64,000 bases of DNA from Amphimedon queenslandica (GCF_000090795.2 NW_003546294.1:84406-148405), one strand, 5' to 3'; shown: positions 45,815 through 58,317, numbered from the stretch's first letter. Made by a program: numbers and translations. Notes: a model not told the origin generated them from the letters alone.

Positions 45815-48800
45815 ATGTCTCTTCTTGGAAAGCTAAAGACAGCCATAAAAGGGAACCCTGTACTGAGAGAATATGAGTTAGGGAAGCAAGTGGCCAGTGC
45901 CGGTCCTGGCCTGTTGTGGAAGGTTTTTAATGGAGAGAAAAAGTCGACCAAACAAGTATGGGCGTGGCTCGCTGTTTTATGCTCCTCCTTCTCTTCTTGT
46001 AGGCAGTTTCTGTTTTCATATTTTACAAGACGGCACCCGAGCTAGAAAAAGTACCTAAAAAGGAGCGCGAAGCTTTGTTTGAGCTACTTAAGAAAGGCCC
46101 GACTCATTTAGCCAAGTTCCGCCATCCAAAGATACTAACAGTAGACCATCCTGTCGAGGAATCAAGGTAACCCTAATACCAACTGGTTTATATTATGATA
46201 TACAATGTGACAAATGATTATATGTACATGTTTTGTAGAAAGTTTAAGTTGATTCTGATCGAAATAGATTTTTTTTACAAATTTTAAAAGTTGTTTCAAA
46301 ATTGGGCCAAAGTCCCTGTACTTAGTACATGGTCTCAGGCCAAATTTTACCAAAAATGAAAACAAAAGAATTCTTTTAAAAATATATTTTGACTCATATA
46401 CATGTACATGTACTTATCTTGTACTGAAGTTTTAGCTGATTCCGATTGAAATTGGATTTTTTACAAATTTTTGAATTTGCTCCTGGGGAAATCAGGTCTA
46501 CACATGGTCTTTGGCTAAAATGAAAATGAGAGAATTTTAATATTTTCTTCTGATATGCATGTACTTATGCTGTGTAGAAAGTTTGAGCTAATTCCAATGA
46601 AAATTGAATTTTTATGAATTTTTAGAGTTGGTCTATAGCAAAATCAAAGTGAGAGGATTTTTTTTAAATAGTTTTTTCTAATACATATGCATGTATCTAT
46701 ATATTATGATTTTTAAATTTAGGCTATTGTCTTCTTGTTTATGTGAGGTTTTACTTAGTCATTAAGATTGGGAGTTCTTAGTTCTGTGTCAAATTTGTTA
46801 TTTGTAATGGCGTTATTAGTCAATTAAAATGTTTTATTTCTTTAAACGTCAAGCATCGTTTAGCATAATCACACTCTTTATCATAATTTATCGGCTTATT
46901 TAATATTTAGTTATTATTAGATGTCACTTTTAGTCCTCTTTCCTTCTCCTCCTCCTCTCTCTCTCTTTTTCTAGTGATTGTCTTGCATTTGCAACTGAGC
47001 CAATTGTAGCTAGTCTTGCCAATGTCCTTGGTTACTATGCCAATCTCCCATCTCCTCTACCTCCTGATATTAAGGTAGTTATTTCATCATTATTATTAAT
47101 CTGTTAGTTAGCTTTATGTGTGTCTTACGGTATATTTTTATGTTTCTTATCTATTTGTTCTCATTTATTTCTGCTTGACTATAAAAATACTATTGCTACT
47201 ACTAACAGTAAACTACTACTACTACTGCTAATAATAAACATGTAGATAGTGTTTTCTCAAACTGATGTGCAGTAGCTGTGTTGTAAATTCAAACTCATAT
47301 TGCATTTATTTGTCCTACACGTATGCTATTTTGTTTATAATGGTCAATGTTGTCATATATAATTACTATTATACTTCCATCGATCGATCATTCTTAGTTT
47401 CCCGTTGCTGGAATTTTATCTCGTATTATCTTATTTTATTTTGTCTTCTTATTATTATATTACAGTTCATACTTTGCCCCCACACTCCCTCTTAGCATAA
47501 ACCCTAATACTGTTATGATAATCCTAATCAAATTATTAGGCTGAGCTATAGTATGTTATCTATAGTACTTATCTCTCGTTTATATGGTATGATAACCCTT
47601 TATAAACACCAAAAGTAAACCATACTTGTGTACGGTGCCCTGCTGCTCTTCAGATCCCCGGAGTGTGTTTAGTGTTTTTGCCCTCTTTTCCCTCTTTTTC
47701 TGGACTTGCTTTGCCAAGTGGCTGTTGTCATAGTATCATAGAATGTCTGATGAAGCGTTTGACAGGTTTCCAGAGAAGGAGGAGGCTGGCATTCCTCTCT
47801 CACCTTCCTCGAGCAGCTCAGTGAGCGTAACATCACCAATGAGAAAAGCAAGCGCTGGAGACAAAGGAATGGCTGGCTCTACAGCCGTCATAGTCGACCT
47901 GGAGACGACTAAAGTGGACTTTACGGAGCTTCCACCGCAGAAGCTTCTTTGTCCGGACTGCGGGAGGGTCTACAGGGACCCGCAACTCTTCTCTTGCTGC
48001 AAAGCTCGTTCTTCTTGTCGCACGTGCATACAAGGCCTGAAAGAAGCAGAAGGAGCCTGTCCTTCGTGCGGAGAGAGCTCTTGGGAGAGCGAGGCTGACG
48101 GGGAAACACAGAGAAATGTGAACGAGCTCTATGTTCGCTGTCTTCACGTAAGTGATGGCTGTCTTTGGTTCGGGCACTTGGAGCATCTCCCTCGCCATAT
48201 AGAGAGGGGAAACAAGTCTGGCTGCGTCTTCATAAAGCTCCCTTGCCCTCACGACTGCGGAGAGAAGCAGCCGAGGAAATTCCTGGAAGATCACGCTAAG
48301 AACAAGTGCCCAAACCGTCCCTACAAATGCGAGTACTGCAAAGAAGCTGAGGGAACCTACAAGGAGGTTTCTACCGTTCATTTTCCCACTTGCCCTCGCT
48401 TTCCACTCCCCTGCCCTAACAAGTGTCCCGAGGGCCCTATTCCTCGTTCCTCTTACGAAAATCACATCAAAAACTCTTGCAAGTATCAAGATAGTCTTCC
48501 ATGCCCGTTGGCTGCAATTGGCTGTACGGCTAAAATGAGACGAGATAAAATCCCGATACATCTTGAGAAGGGTGTGGCAAGTCACATGACTCTTCTTGCC
48601 GAATCGATCATCAAAGGAAAACAAGAACTGGAGAGTAAGCTTGAGTCACTCCCACCGCCTCAAACTGTTGTAGCCCCTCCCCCAACCCCGCCCCCTCAGC
48701 CCCTCAATACTGACGAAATTGACGCTCATTTTGAAGAACTCCTCAAGTCAAAAGACGACGAGATATTTAAATTAAAGCGGGACCTCGCACAGCTGGCAAG

Positions 48801-51800
48801 AGAGAAAGACAGAGAGACAAGAGAGCTCCAGACAGCACTGGATAAAGCTCAGCGTACTTTAGAAATGCAAGAGAAACGACTCTCACTTGCAGAGCAACTC
48901 TCACACACCCTCACGAGAGATCTAGGGATTTTACGTCAGTTCATTCCAAGCCCCCTTCCCCTTACTTTCACTATTAATAAAGTATCTCAGCTATGCCAGT
49001 CGGATAAGTGGTGGTACAGTCGGCCATTTTACTCTCACGTTGAAGGCTACAAGTTTGGCATGTTTGTTTTTTGCAACGGAGTCCTTGACGGAAAGGGAAC
49101 CCACATGTCTGTCTTCTTGTACCTAGTCCGCGGCGAATATGACGATAATCTGGATTGGCCGTTCCGTGGGAACGTTACCATTCAGTTGCTGAATCAGCGC
49201 TCCGACCGCCAGCACTACCAGAAGGTTATACGTTTTACAGACGACACACCCACTGCTGTTTGTAACCGTGTCGTCGATGCGGAGATGGCTAAAGAAGGCA
49301 ACGGCCCAACTCAGTTCATATCTCAAGGAGACTTGACTTATAACTCAGAGAAGGACACTGAATTCATTCGTGACGATTGTTTAAAGATTCGTGTCGCTTC
49401 CGTCTCCCTGAAGACTGCCGCCCCACGTACCCCAGCCCCTGGGGGTGGAGCTAATACGGGGACACTCTCTCGTAATCTCCCTAAGGACTCTTTGCTTATT
49501 CATGCTCAGAGTCAGAGCGTTGATTCAAATGGAGATAGTTTGACATCGCCTGTAGCAAAGTCACCGTCTTGCCGGACCTCTTCCACTACGCCTGTTGAGA
49601 ATGGGCATAGCTCTTGAGTATACTGGATCATAGTCAGTATACTACTCAGTAAACTAAGTATTATATACTTAATTAAAATTTTTATACCAAAAGCGTGTGT
49701 GACTAATATCCCTATATCCTTTCATCATTATAATAATTAGTACTATTGTTATTTGAATTTTTATCGATTATTGTTTTTGTGTCAACATGAGTTGTTAACA
49801 AGCATGTATTAGTATATTTGTCATCATTATTTGGTCGAGTGGCTATATATTATAGTAGTTGTTGATGTGTTATTACTAATCACTATGATATTGTAGTCTG
49901 GAATGATAATTAACTTTAAACGACTATTGTGTCAGCTATTACTCAAGCCGATTCACACACCAATTCCCCATCTTGTGTACACACATACACACACTCCCTT
50001 TTATTTTTCCTCCCTCCCTCTCTCTCTCTCCTATTTTGTGTGTAGAGTAAGTGCTGGTATATAATTATGAGACAGTTTGTATTATGAGAGACACTGCCTG
50101 TAATTTCAATGATAAATTTGAAAATTCAAATATTTTAAGTGTGTCTCATAACTCATGATAACTGGCACATCTACTCTACATGTATATCCTCATAATCCTT
50201 TTTTATTTTCTCCCTCTCAACTTTAGGAGTACCAGGTCCACACATTAGAGGTTCACTATGGTCTCCTCCAGTTGGCTGAAGGTCTCAATTTCCTACATAA
50301 TAACGTTAAAATGAGACACGGTAACCTCTGCATCGACAATATCACTATTAGCACTAACGGAGACTGGAAACTGGCCGGCTTTAACTTTGCCAGTTCTATT
50401 GAGTCAGAGGTAAGGGAAAAGATATCATTATGGCATTTTTCAAGGATAATAATTTTTTACGAATGACCTGACTCCAGAGTTTTCCAATTTTTTTTGCAAA
50501 ATTTGACTATTGAATCAATTTTCACAGAATTTAATTTAGGAAATATCTTGTATAAAGAACCAACCATACTTTACACATTTTTATAGCTGTTATTTTAAGA
50601 ATTTGTGTATACACACTATAGCATTGTGTTTTCACTCATTACAATTTGTCACTAATTTCTACATGTACTCTCAGTTACTATCATGTACTATTATATGCTA
50701 CTACAGACTCCAGGCTACTCATTCAAGGAGACTAAGGCATTCCCATTGCATCCAACCCTCAACTACCTAGCACCAGAAGTTGTTCTCTCAAACACTGTCA
50801 ATGAGAAATGCGACCTCTACTCATTTGGAATGCTAATATTTGCTATTTATAATTCAGGGAAACCTCTTTTTGACTGCAAGGACAACCTTAGAACGTACAA
50901 GCAGAATATCGAGATGGTAAATTGAGTAACAATAATATCCAATTGAATCTGACATATAATGTCCTTAGACTAGTCGAATATCAGAGTCTATGCTTGGGGA
51001 TACTCCTTTCCCTCTCCGCTCTCTAGTGAGGTCTTTGTTGACTATTGAACCTTCTGTCAGGCCCGACTCACTACAAATAGCTAAGGTATGATTATTAATG
51101 ATATAATGCCTTCAGTCTATTTGTATATGTACATGTACATGCATGAGGATTCATAGAATACCATATAGTCTCTCATCCATATTAGCAGTTAACTCTTGGA
51201 TAATTATTGAGTAATTCGTCACACTAGCATTACATGTTCATTTTGTACATGTACATGTGCTTACGGTATGCGTATACATTCGTATGCAATATAATATACA
51301 GTTATGTATGTTAAGTGGATTAGTTGAGTGTATTTTCTGTTTCTGTTATACTTTTGTGTATGTTATGTTGTAATTGCATACCTTTCCTCTCCTTGTGACT
51401 TCTTTAGAAGAGATTGTGATAATATTTAAAATGATTCTTCCTTCATACCCTCTCTCTCCCTCCCCCCTCTCTCTCTTACAGCATGAGTTCTTTGATGACG
51501 TGTTAGTTAATGGGTTGAGATACATCGAGACTTTAGTTGAGAAATCAGACATTGACAAGTCACAGTGGTTCAAGGGAAGCCTCAGTCGTATCATAACAAA
51601 GTACCCAAAAGTAAGACCTAATAACTATTAATAACCATTAATAACTATTGATAACTATTAATAACTAGAGGCTGTTGCATCACAGAATACTACCAGCACT
51701 TGGGATGGAGTTTCGTAACCACAAGATGATCCCGTTTGTTCTTCCATTAGTTTTGTTGATAGCTGACGATTGCTCCATTGAAGAATACAGCACACTAGTG

Positions 51801-52833
51801 TTACCAATATTGATACCGGCCTTTAGGATACATGATCCCATACAGGTACAGGGAGAAGGGGAGGGAGAGGTAAAGCGTGTCACTGTTGAGTAAATTCTTT
51901 TGTAATATGATGCTTTCACATAACGGGCAATTATCGTATAACTGTAACCCGATAGCTATATAATGTACTCATGCACATCGATTACGCAAATTTTCATTAC
52001 CGTATAGCGGGTATATTCCGTCAGAGTTTAATTTCGTTCTTTTCGTTCTCATTCCTTGTGGAACGAATATTTTCCAAACGAAAAAGGCGTTTCCTCAATG
52101 CCACGTGTACAAAATGGCTGCTCAGAACGAAAATAAAACGATCGAAAATCTCTAATCCTGCTTAGAACGAACATTTTTCCAGAGGAAATATACCCGCTAT
52201 ACGGTACTTGTCCTATTGTACGATCAAGATTACATATTATTATGTACTCACAAATCCATTATTTGTCCTACAATCAAAAGTACATGATGTTATGTACTCT
52301 AACTACTCCTGATACAATGGGTATACATAATATATTTCAATAAGAGCCTACACCTTTTCAGCCTCTCCCTCACACACAACCACTCATTGATGTGTTTTGT
52401 CTGTTTACACGAGCACGAGGTATTTAGTTTGCGTAATTATTATGAAAAGTATAGTGACTACAATATCCAATATATACGGGTACATGTACTACACACATTT
52501 AAGAGTACATGCGTGTATATATTGTCCACGCATGTGTACACATTCCACACATTAAGCTGTTGTATGTGTATAATTGTGTATGGACTCTTTGGCTGCCAAG
52601 ATATTTTTGTTTACTTGAGTTTGCACTGCGAGAGGGGATATTCCTCATGTTGACTTGTTATGCTTGTTTTTGTACAGATTCCTCTTATCTTCCTTCAAAA
52701 AATGGACCTACTCCTCAAGCTGACTAACCCTGAAGAGAGAAGACAGCACTTGCTGCCAATGATACTAGGAGCAATGGAGTCATCTAGTAGTCAAGTACAG
52801 GTATGTCCATGTACATGTAAATGTACATGTATG

Positions 52834-52894
<61 letters not shown>

Positions 52895-55800
52895 GACATG
52901 TACATGTTTTTCTTGTATGGGGTACAGTACGTAGAAGATAAAGGAAATTGGGAGAGAGAGGGAGAAAGGATAAAATCATAGAAATAAAAAAGAGAAAAGA
53001 AAGGAGAGAGAATTAAGAGTTAAGACAGATTTATGTGAGAAAAGATGAAGAGAGAGAGAGAGAGAGAGAGAGGAGAAGGAAAAGAAGAGGAAAAGTATAT
53101 ATAAATACAAATTTTGTGAATCAGGAAATTTATGCAAAAGAAAGACTGTGTTGTGCATCATTAACTGTAGGATGTAATCATACGTGTGATCTAATTTTTG
53201 TGGAATTCTAATTCTATTAGAAATTAAGTCACTATAAAAATTTCCAGATAGATGGTAGTTTGTGTTATTCATAATTGTGTTCCTGGAATTTGTGCTGCAC
53301 TTTAATTTAAACCAGTTGTCATTATTTTCATAATAGGAATTGTGTATGAGTATATTGCCAACATTTGCTGACATGATTGACTATACATCAATGAAGCACT
53401 CCATCATACCAAGGATCACTGAGATATGTGTTAAATCATCGTCAGAATCAGTGAGTATAATTATTAATATTTTATTATTAATAAATGAAGTAAAATTAAA
53501 ATATAAAACTAATAATACTAAGCTACAAGGAACAAATTTATACTAGTTGTTGTTGTTTATGTTTTTGTTGTTGTTGTTTATAATTTTGTTGTTGTTGTTT
53601 ATAATTTGTTGTTGTTTTTAGTTGAGGATTAAGAGTCTAGTGGCAGTTGGACAAATGCTAGACTCTCTGGATAAAGGTATGATTCATGAGAACATAATCC
53701 CAGCTGTATATCAGATACGATCAAGAGAGCCCGGTGTGCTGATGGCTATATTAGGTGGGTGTGGTTTATAGTAATTAATTAATAATTTTATTAGGTAGGC
53801 ATGGTTAATTAATTAATTAATTATTTTTATTAGCTGGGTGATTTTATGTGAAGTAGTGATAATACTAGTATTTATTATTATTTTTTAATTTTTAGGGATT
53901 ATTCATAAGGCCTTTACCAGTCAGACTTTAGGATTTGATAAGAAGCAATTGGCTTGTAAGATATTGCCATTTCTTATTCCACTCTCTATTGAGAATAGTC
54001 TGAATGTGACACAGGTAATGGATAGGAGATATATATATATATATATATATAATGTGTTATTGTGTTTTTAGTTCAATCAGTTTATGATGGTCATTAAAGA
54101 GATGTTGAAGAAGATAGAATCAGATCAAAGAGTTCATTTAGAGCAACTGGCAAAGATGGAGGAACAGACCAAGTAAGTGAAGCAACTCACTCCAATGTAC
54201 ACACTCTTTTATATATTTTCTAATACATATTGATGTCCTTATGCTATGTGGAAAGTTTAAGCTGTTTCCAACAAGTTATGAGCATTTTTAAGAAACAAGC
54301 CAGTTTTTGAAAAAAAGCAAAGGCTATAGCCCATGGTTTTTTCTGAAAATTGGCTCCGAAATCACCCCCCATTTTTATTACATTTTCTGATACATATTGA
54401 TGTACTTATGCTGTATAGAAAGTTTGAGCTGATTCCGGCTTTAATTTTTCAAGTTATGGCCATTTTAAGGCAATACCAAAATTTTGAAAAGTACCCAAGG
54501 CTATAGCCCATGGTTTTTTCCAAAAAATGGCTCTGAAATCACCCCAAATTTTTATTACATTTTCTGATACATATTGATGTCCTTATGCTGTGTAGAAAGT
54601 TTGAGCTGTTTCCGACAAATAATTTTCAAGTTATGACCATTTTTAAAATGAGCCAATTTTTGAAAAAGAGCAAAGGCTTATAGCCCATGGTTTTTTTCAA
54701 AAAATGGCTATGAAATCAGTCAAATCACCCCAAATTTATGTTACATTTTCTGATACATATTGATGTACTTATGCTACGTAAAAAGTTTGGGCCAATTCTG
54801 ACTTCAATTTTTTGAGTCATGACTTCTCTTTTATTTATTCCTTGTTACAGGTCAACTGTCAGTTTTGCAAAGGAAGTGTCTGATGCTAAAGCAATGGAAG
54901 AAGCCACTCGACAGATTGAGAACAAATTCGGAGGAGGAAAAGAAGACAGTGTAATCTCTAAACTTGGCAGTACTACGTCATCACATACACACAATGTTCC
55001 ATCTCATTCTACTAGTGGACTCTCCTCATCCCCAGCTATTTCCTCCAAGCACACCACCACTGTAAGAGAGAGGGGGAGGGAGAGAGAGAGAGAGTGACGG
55101 AGGGAGGGAGAGAATGAGGAGAGAAATATACATTTACATGTACATTATTGTTAGTATCGTTATTATACATGTAGGTTGATGATATATTTTCTGGATTGGA
55201 TCTCAATGATATCAAAATGTCTGCCAATACTCCATCACCTTCTCAAGTAACTAGGAAAATCGATTTCAGTGAAGCTAAAGCCACACCCTCTTTTGCCACT
55301 TGGGATGTACCTTCGGCCTCTTTGACTCCGCCTATCAATAGATCATCTGTAAATACTCATTCTGATTCTATTGGTATGGGAACAAAACCTCCAAGTACTG
55401 GAATGGGTTGGTCTAGTAGTATTACAACACAGAGTCGTTCTGATACTGGTGGAATGGGAATGATGCAACCAGCACAGACTCATTCTAATAATAGTGGAAT
55501 GGGAATGGGACTAATGCAACCAGCACAGAATCGTTCTGATACGAGTGGAATGGGAATCATGCAACCAGCACAGACTCATTCTGGCAGTATGGGAACTGGA
55601 ATTGGATGGTCTTCTAATATTGAATCTCAACCTACCAGCATGGGAATGGGATTAATGCAGCCAATGCAGAGTGGTTCCAGTGGTATGGGAATGGAAACAT
55701 TACAACCAACTCAGACGAACACTGGGTGGTCATCAAACATACAGACTGGAAGCATGGGAATGGGACAGTCGAACACCGGTATGGGAATATTGCAGCCTAG

Positions 55801-56473
55801 TCAAACCAATACTAGCAGTACAGGAATGGGATGGTCTTCTAGTATTAATCCACAAAATAATATGCAACCAGTAGGGGGCAGTATGGGAATGGGAGGATCT
55901 CAATCTGGTAATATGGGAATGGGAGACTCTCAACCTGGAAGTATGGGAATGGGAGGCTTTCAATCTGGCAGTATGGGAATGGGAGGATTTCAATCTGGCA
56001 GTATGGGAATGGGAGGATCTCAATCTGGCAATATGGGAATGGGAGGATCTCAATTCAGCAATATGGGAATGGGAGGATCTCAATCTGGCAGTATGGGAAT
56101 GGGAGGCTCTCAATCTGGCAGTATGGGAATGGGAGGCTCTCAATCTGGCAGTATGGGAATGGGAGGATCTCAATTTGGTAGTATGGGAATGGGAGGATCT
56201 CAATCTGGCAGTATGGGAATGGGAGGGTCTCAATCTGTCACAGGATGGTCGTCAAATATTGAGTCTCAGTCTCCTAGTGTTGGTCTAATGCAACCAGTAC
56301 AGACTCATTCTGGTTCCAGTAGTACGGGAGTGGGTCTATTACAGCCAATGCAGACTAACAGTATGGGGATGCTACAGCCATCACAGCCTCATACCAGTAC
56401 TGGCAGTATGGGAATGGGTCCTGCTCCTGGAGCCAACCCTTTTGCTAATTTTGGAGGAACTAGCCTTTTATAA
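45815..56473 (+). CDS. SCYL2: SCYL2 (SCY1-like 2 / CVAK104) pseudokinase
   Basis: SCYL2 is a clathrin-coated-vesicle pseudokinase. Exons: 45815-45955, 46003-46167, 46975-47074, 50227-50409, 50707-50916, 50969-51085, 51482-51610, 51669-51846, 52678-52800, 53337-53450, 53622-53753, about 53896-54014, about 54072-54172, 54851-55063 and 55175-56473. The kinase-like domain has MRHGNLCIDNITI in place of HRD and AGFNFAS in place of DFG, as in animal SCYL2, so it is probably inactive. HEAT-like repeats follow (IPLIFLQKMDLLLKLTNPEE; LCMSILPTFADMIDYTSMKH), very close to human. The last exon is low-complexity and carries about 12 copies of a 10-residue unit, GSMGMGGSQS. Intron 3 (47075-50226) contains an intronless TRAF gene on the same strand. 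Stop 147 bp from the convergent CKAP5 stop. Confidence 0.94.
46215..46710 (+). repeat. Tandem repeat family A, degenerate units, SCYL2 intron 2
   Basis: About 2.5 diverged units with TTTTGTAGAAAGTTTAAG, AAATTGGGCCAAAGTCCCTG and TGATATGCATGTACTTATGC. It is more eroded than the ALIX-intron array. Confidence 0.75.
47743..49617 (+). CDS. Intronless TRAF-family protein nested in SCYL2 intron
   Basis: TRAFs are adaptor/E3 proteins of TNF-receptor and Toll-type signalling. A single open frame of 624 residues starts at the ATG at 47743. Residues 65-115 form a RING-like finger (LLCPDCGRVYRDPQLFSCC ... SCRTC ... CPSC) in which the usual His position is not obvious. Residues 130-275 hold TRAF-type zinc fingers (CPHDCGEKQPRKFLEDHA, YKCEYC, PLPCPNKC). 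Residues 325-395 are a coiled coil. Residues 405-550 are the MATH/TRAF-C domain (WYSRPFYSHVEGYKFGMFVF; LDWPFRGNVTIQLLNQ). A Ser/Pro tail follows. GC is clearly higher than the flanking intron. It sits on the same strand as SCYL2, between SCYL2 exons ending 47074 and starting 50227. Lack of introns suggests a retrocopy or an expanded intronless TRAF class. Confidence 0.92.
   Translation: MSDEAFDRFPEKEEAGIPLSPSSSSSVSVTSPMRKASAGDKGMAGSTAVIVDLETTKVDFTELPPQKLLCPDCGRVYRDPQLFSCCKARSSCRTCIQGLKEAEGACPSCGESSWESEADGETQRNVNELYVRCLHVSDGCLWFGHLEHLPRHIERGNKSGCVFIKLPCPHDCGEKQPRKFLEDHAKNKCPNRPYKCEYCKEAEGTYKEVSTVHFPTCPRFPLPCPNKCPEGPIPRSSYENHIKNSCKYQDSLPCPLAAIGCTAKMRRDKIPIHLEKGVASHMTLLAESIIKGKQELESKLESLPPPQTVVAPPPTPPPQPLNTDEIDAHFEELLKSKDDEIFKLKRDLAQLAREKDRETRELQTALDKAQRTLEMQEKRLSLAEQLSHTLTRDLGILRQFIPSPLPLTFTINKVSQLCQSDKWWYSRPFYSHVEGYKFGMFVFCNGVLDGKGTHMSVFLYLVRGEYDDNLDWPFRGNVTIQLLNQRSDRQHYQKVIRFTDDTPTAVCNRVVDAEMAKEGNGPTQFISQGDLTYNSEKDTEFIRDDCLKIRVASVSLKTAAPRTPAPGGGANTGTLSRNLPKDSLLIHAQSQSVDSNGDSLTSPVAKSPSCRTSSTTPVENGHSS
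51611..51668 (+). other. 58-bp SCYL2 intron made of branch-point-like repeats
   Basis: Between exons 51482-51610 and 51669-51846. After GTAAGAC the intron is five near-copies of TAATAACTAT ending in AATAACTAG, with no polypyrimidine tract. TAATAAC resembles the TACTAAC-type branch point. Confidence 0.7.
51998..52206. mobile_element. 209-bp TACCGTATAGCGGG MITE, SCYL2 intron
   Basis: The left arm TACCGTATAGCGGGTATATT (51998-52017) pairs perfectly with AATATACCCGCTATACGGTA at the right end (52187-52206). The interior has GAACGA-rich arms. No transposase. Confidence 0.88.
52836..52891. repeat. (TA)n dinucleotide repeat, about 26 units
   Basis: A pure TA run bracketed by TACATG repeats in the SCYL2 intron after exon 52678-52800. 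Confidence 0.95.
54195..54835 (+). repeat. Tandem repeat family B array (about 3.5 units, about 180-bp period)
   Basis: CATTTTCTGATACATATTGA recurs about every 180 bp (near 54380, 54560 and 54740; a variant near 54215). It is followed by CTTATGCTGTGTAGAAAGTT and preceded by TAGCCCATGGTTTTTTC and ATGGCTCCGAAATCACCCC. It fills SCYL2 intron 13. It shares the TCTGATACATAT ... TGTGTAGAAAGTTTGAGCTG block with family A but not the TTTGGCC/palindrome part. Confidence 0.88.
55876..56235 (+). repeat. 30-bp coding tandem repeat in SCYL2 exon 15 (about 12 units)
   Basis: The unit encodes G-S-M-G-M-G-G-S-Q-S. AGTATGGGAATGGGAGGATC recurs every 30 bp with mostly silent or conservative changes (F for S, N for S, D for G). 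Looser versions of the same motif (MGMGLMQPAQ) flank it from about 55440. The opposite-strand open frame here is a shadow of the repeat. Confidence 0.95.
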
Positions 56474-56620
56474 TAACTTGTCTGTTTTTATGATTTTTGT
56501 ATCTTTTATTGTTATTATTAAAATACAGTTTCGATTATTATTATCAATAATATGGAGAAACTAAGTTGTCATTATTATTATTATTACATAATATTATGCT
56601 ATAACACTGTGATGCACATT
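56474..56620. other. Convergent 3' gap, SCYL2 / CKAP5
   Basis: 147 bp between the two stops, AT-rich with ATTATT repeats. No gene seen. Confidence 0.6.
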
Positions 56621-58285
56621 TCAATATTGACCGGCCTTCAATCTATCCAGTCTCTTTCTAATATCATCAAGTTTAGAAGACCCAGCAGCTGCAGGCGGTA
56701 CTCCTCCTCCAGCTCCTGGGGGCCCTTTACGTTTGGTTATTGTAGCAGTTCCATCTGTTATGACGTGAGTAGCTTTTTTAGTTACAATTATAGTAGCAGT
56801 AGGATCCTATAGGAAAGAAAAGAATTAGCTATGACTTTTATAAAAATTATTAATAATTTTGTGTAATTTAGATGTACATAAATAGACATTATTATTATTA
56901 TTATTAATTCATTTTACTTTATTTTCATCAGCCAATGCAGCTGCTAATGATAGAGGCACCTGTCTTGAAGCACTGTTAACTGATAATGGCTCCCACTAAA
57001 TAAGGAAAGGAAGAGAGAGACAAAATAATAGTTACCATTAAATTTGACTTATTAATTGCAGCAAATGGTAAGTGCAGCTTATTAAACAAGTCTATGTTGT
57101 TTAAAGACTGATCATTACATTAATCCCCATGAGTGGGTTAGCCCTTTCTCTCACTTCTTCCAGCTCTTTTCTAATCCCAGCACAAGTTTCTGTAAAGAAA
57201 AAAATAGAAAATAAATGTACTGTTGTACATGTATTACTGTATAGGTTAAAATTTTGGAAATAAAACTCATAATTATTGTGTATGTTCAATTGCATATGGC
57301 CACAAATTTGCCAAATAAATCCCACCAATCACTAAAAATTTTCCCTCTGTATTTAAACAGTACCATATACTGGTTTATTTTTTGCAGTGAAACATTTTCA
57401 CAAATCCGACATTTCTAAGATTTTGCAGAATAAGTTTTTGCAAATAGCTTTCAAACTGCACCACATGGCAATGGAGATGCAGAATTTTGCAATTTTAATC
57501 TTTGCAACGAAGCAAAAAAATGCAAAAAAATTTACCACAAAATAAACCAGTAGACGGTATATTCATTCTGTTTCACCTGATTCAATGGGCTGTGTCTTGT
57601 CTCCAGTCTGCCTCCAGAGCTCAACGTTTCTTAGTCCTCTCTTGATGTAGGACTGATAGAAAGGAGAGGTAGAGGCCCACATTGACTCAAAATCAATATC
57701 AGGATGAGTCTGAATAAAGTCATATAATTCTTCCATACCCTAATAACAAATAATAATAATAATAATAATAATAACAATACCGTATAGCTAGAAATTTCTG
57801 TGGCCCAAAATTTTTGCGAATTTGGCGAATTTGAAAAAATTCGCAAAAAATTAAATCCTCAAAAATAAGTAAATTAAAAGGTGTGGCTCGCCACGCCTTT
57901 TTAGTGTAATTATAGTGAAGCACACGGCGTGTTCTTGGCACTGTTCCAGTACAATTTTAAGCAGAGTTAAAGAGTAATCCTATCTTGCCTAATATCCTGA
58001 TCATGCTTTATGTCATCATCAACTATAGTTCTGGTAAGTAGTGAAGAGCAGCCATTGATCAGTAGTGTGATCAAGTGAATTCGCAAAAATAAAATCCGCA
58101 AAAGCCATTTTTTGGCAATTCGCAGAAATTTTGGGCCACAGAAATTTCTAGCTATACGGTAATACAATAATAATAATAATAGTACTACTACTACTATTGC
58201 TACTACTACTAGTACTAATAATAATAAGAAGAAAGGGTGGACATTAATCACATTATAAATAATAATAAAATAATAATAATAATAG

Positions 58286-58317
<32 letters not shown>

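Noticed and set aside
47833-48624. 263-codon open frame on the minus strand
   Set aside because: It is antisense to the high-GC TRAF coding sequence; the plus frame has clear TRAF domains, while this one has no recognisable domain.
55733-56233. 166-codon minus frame of repeated LRSSHSHTA units
   Set aside because: It is the mirror of the 30-bp coding repeat in SCYL2 exon 15; any repeat without stops yields such a shadow.
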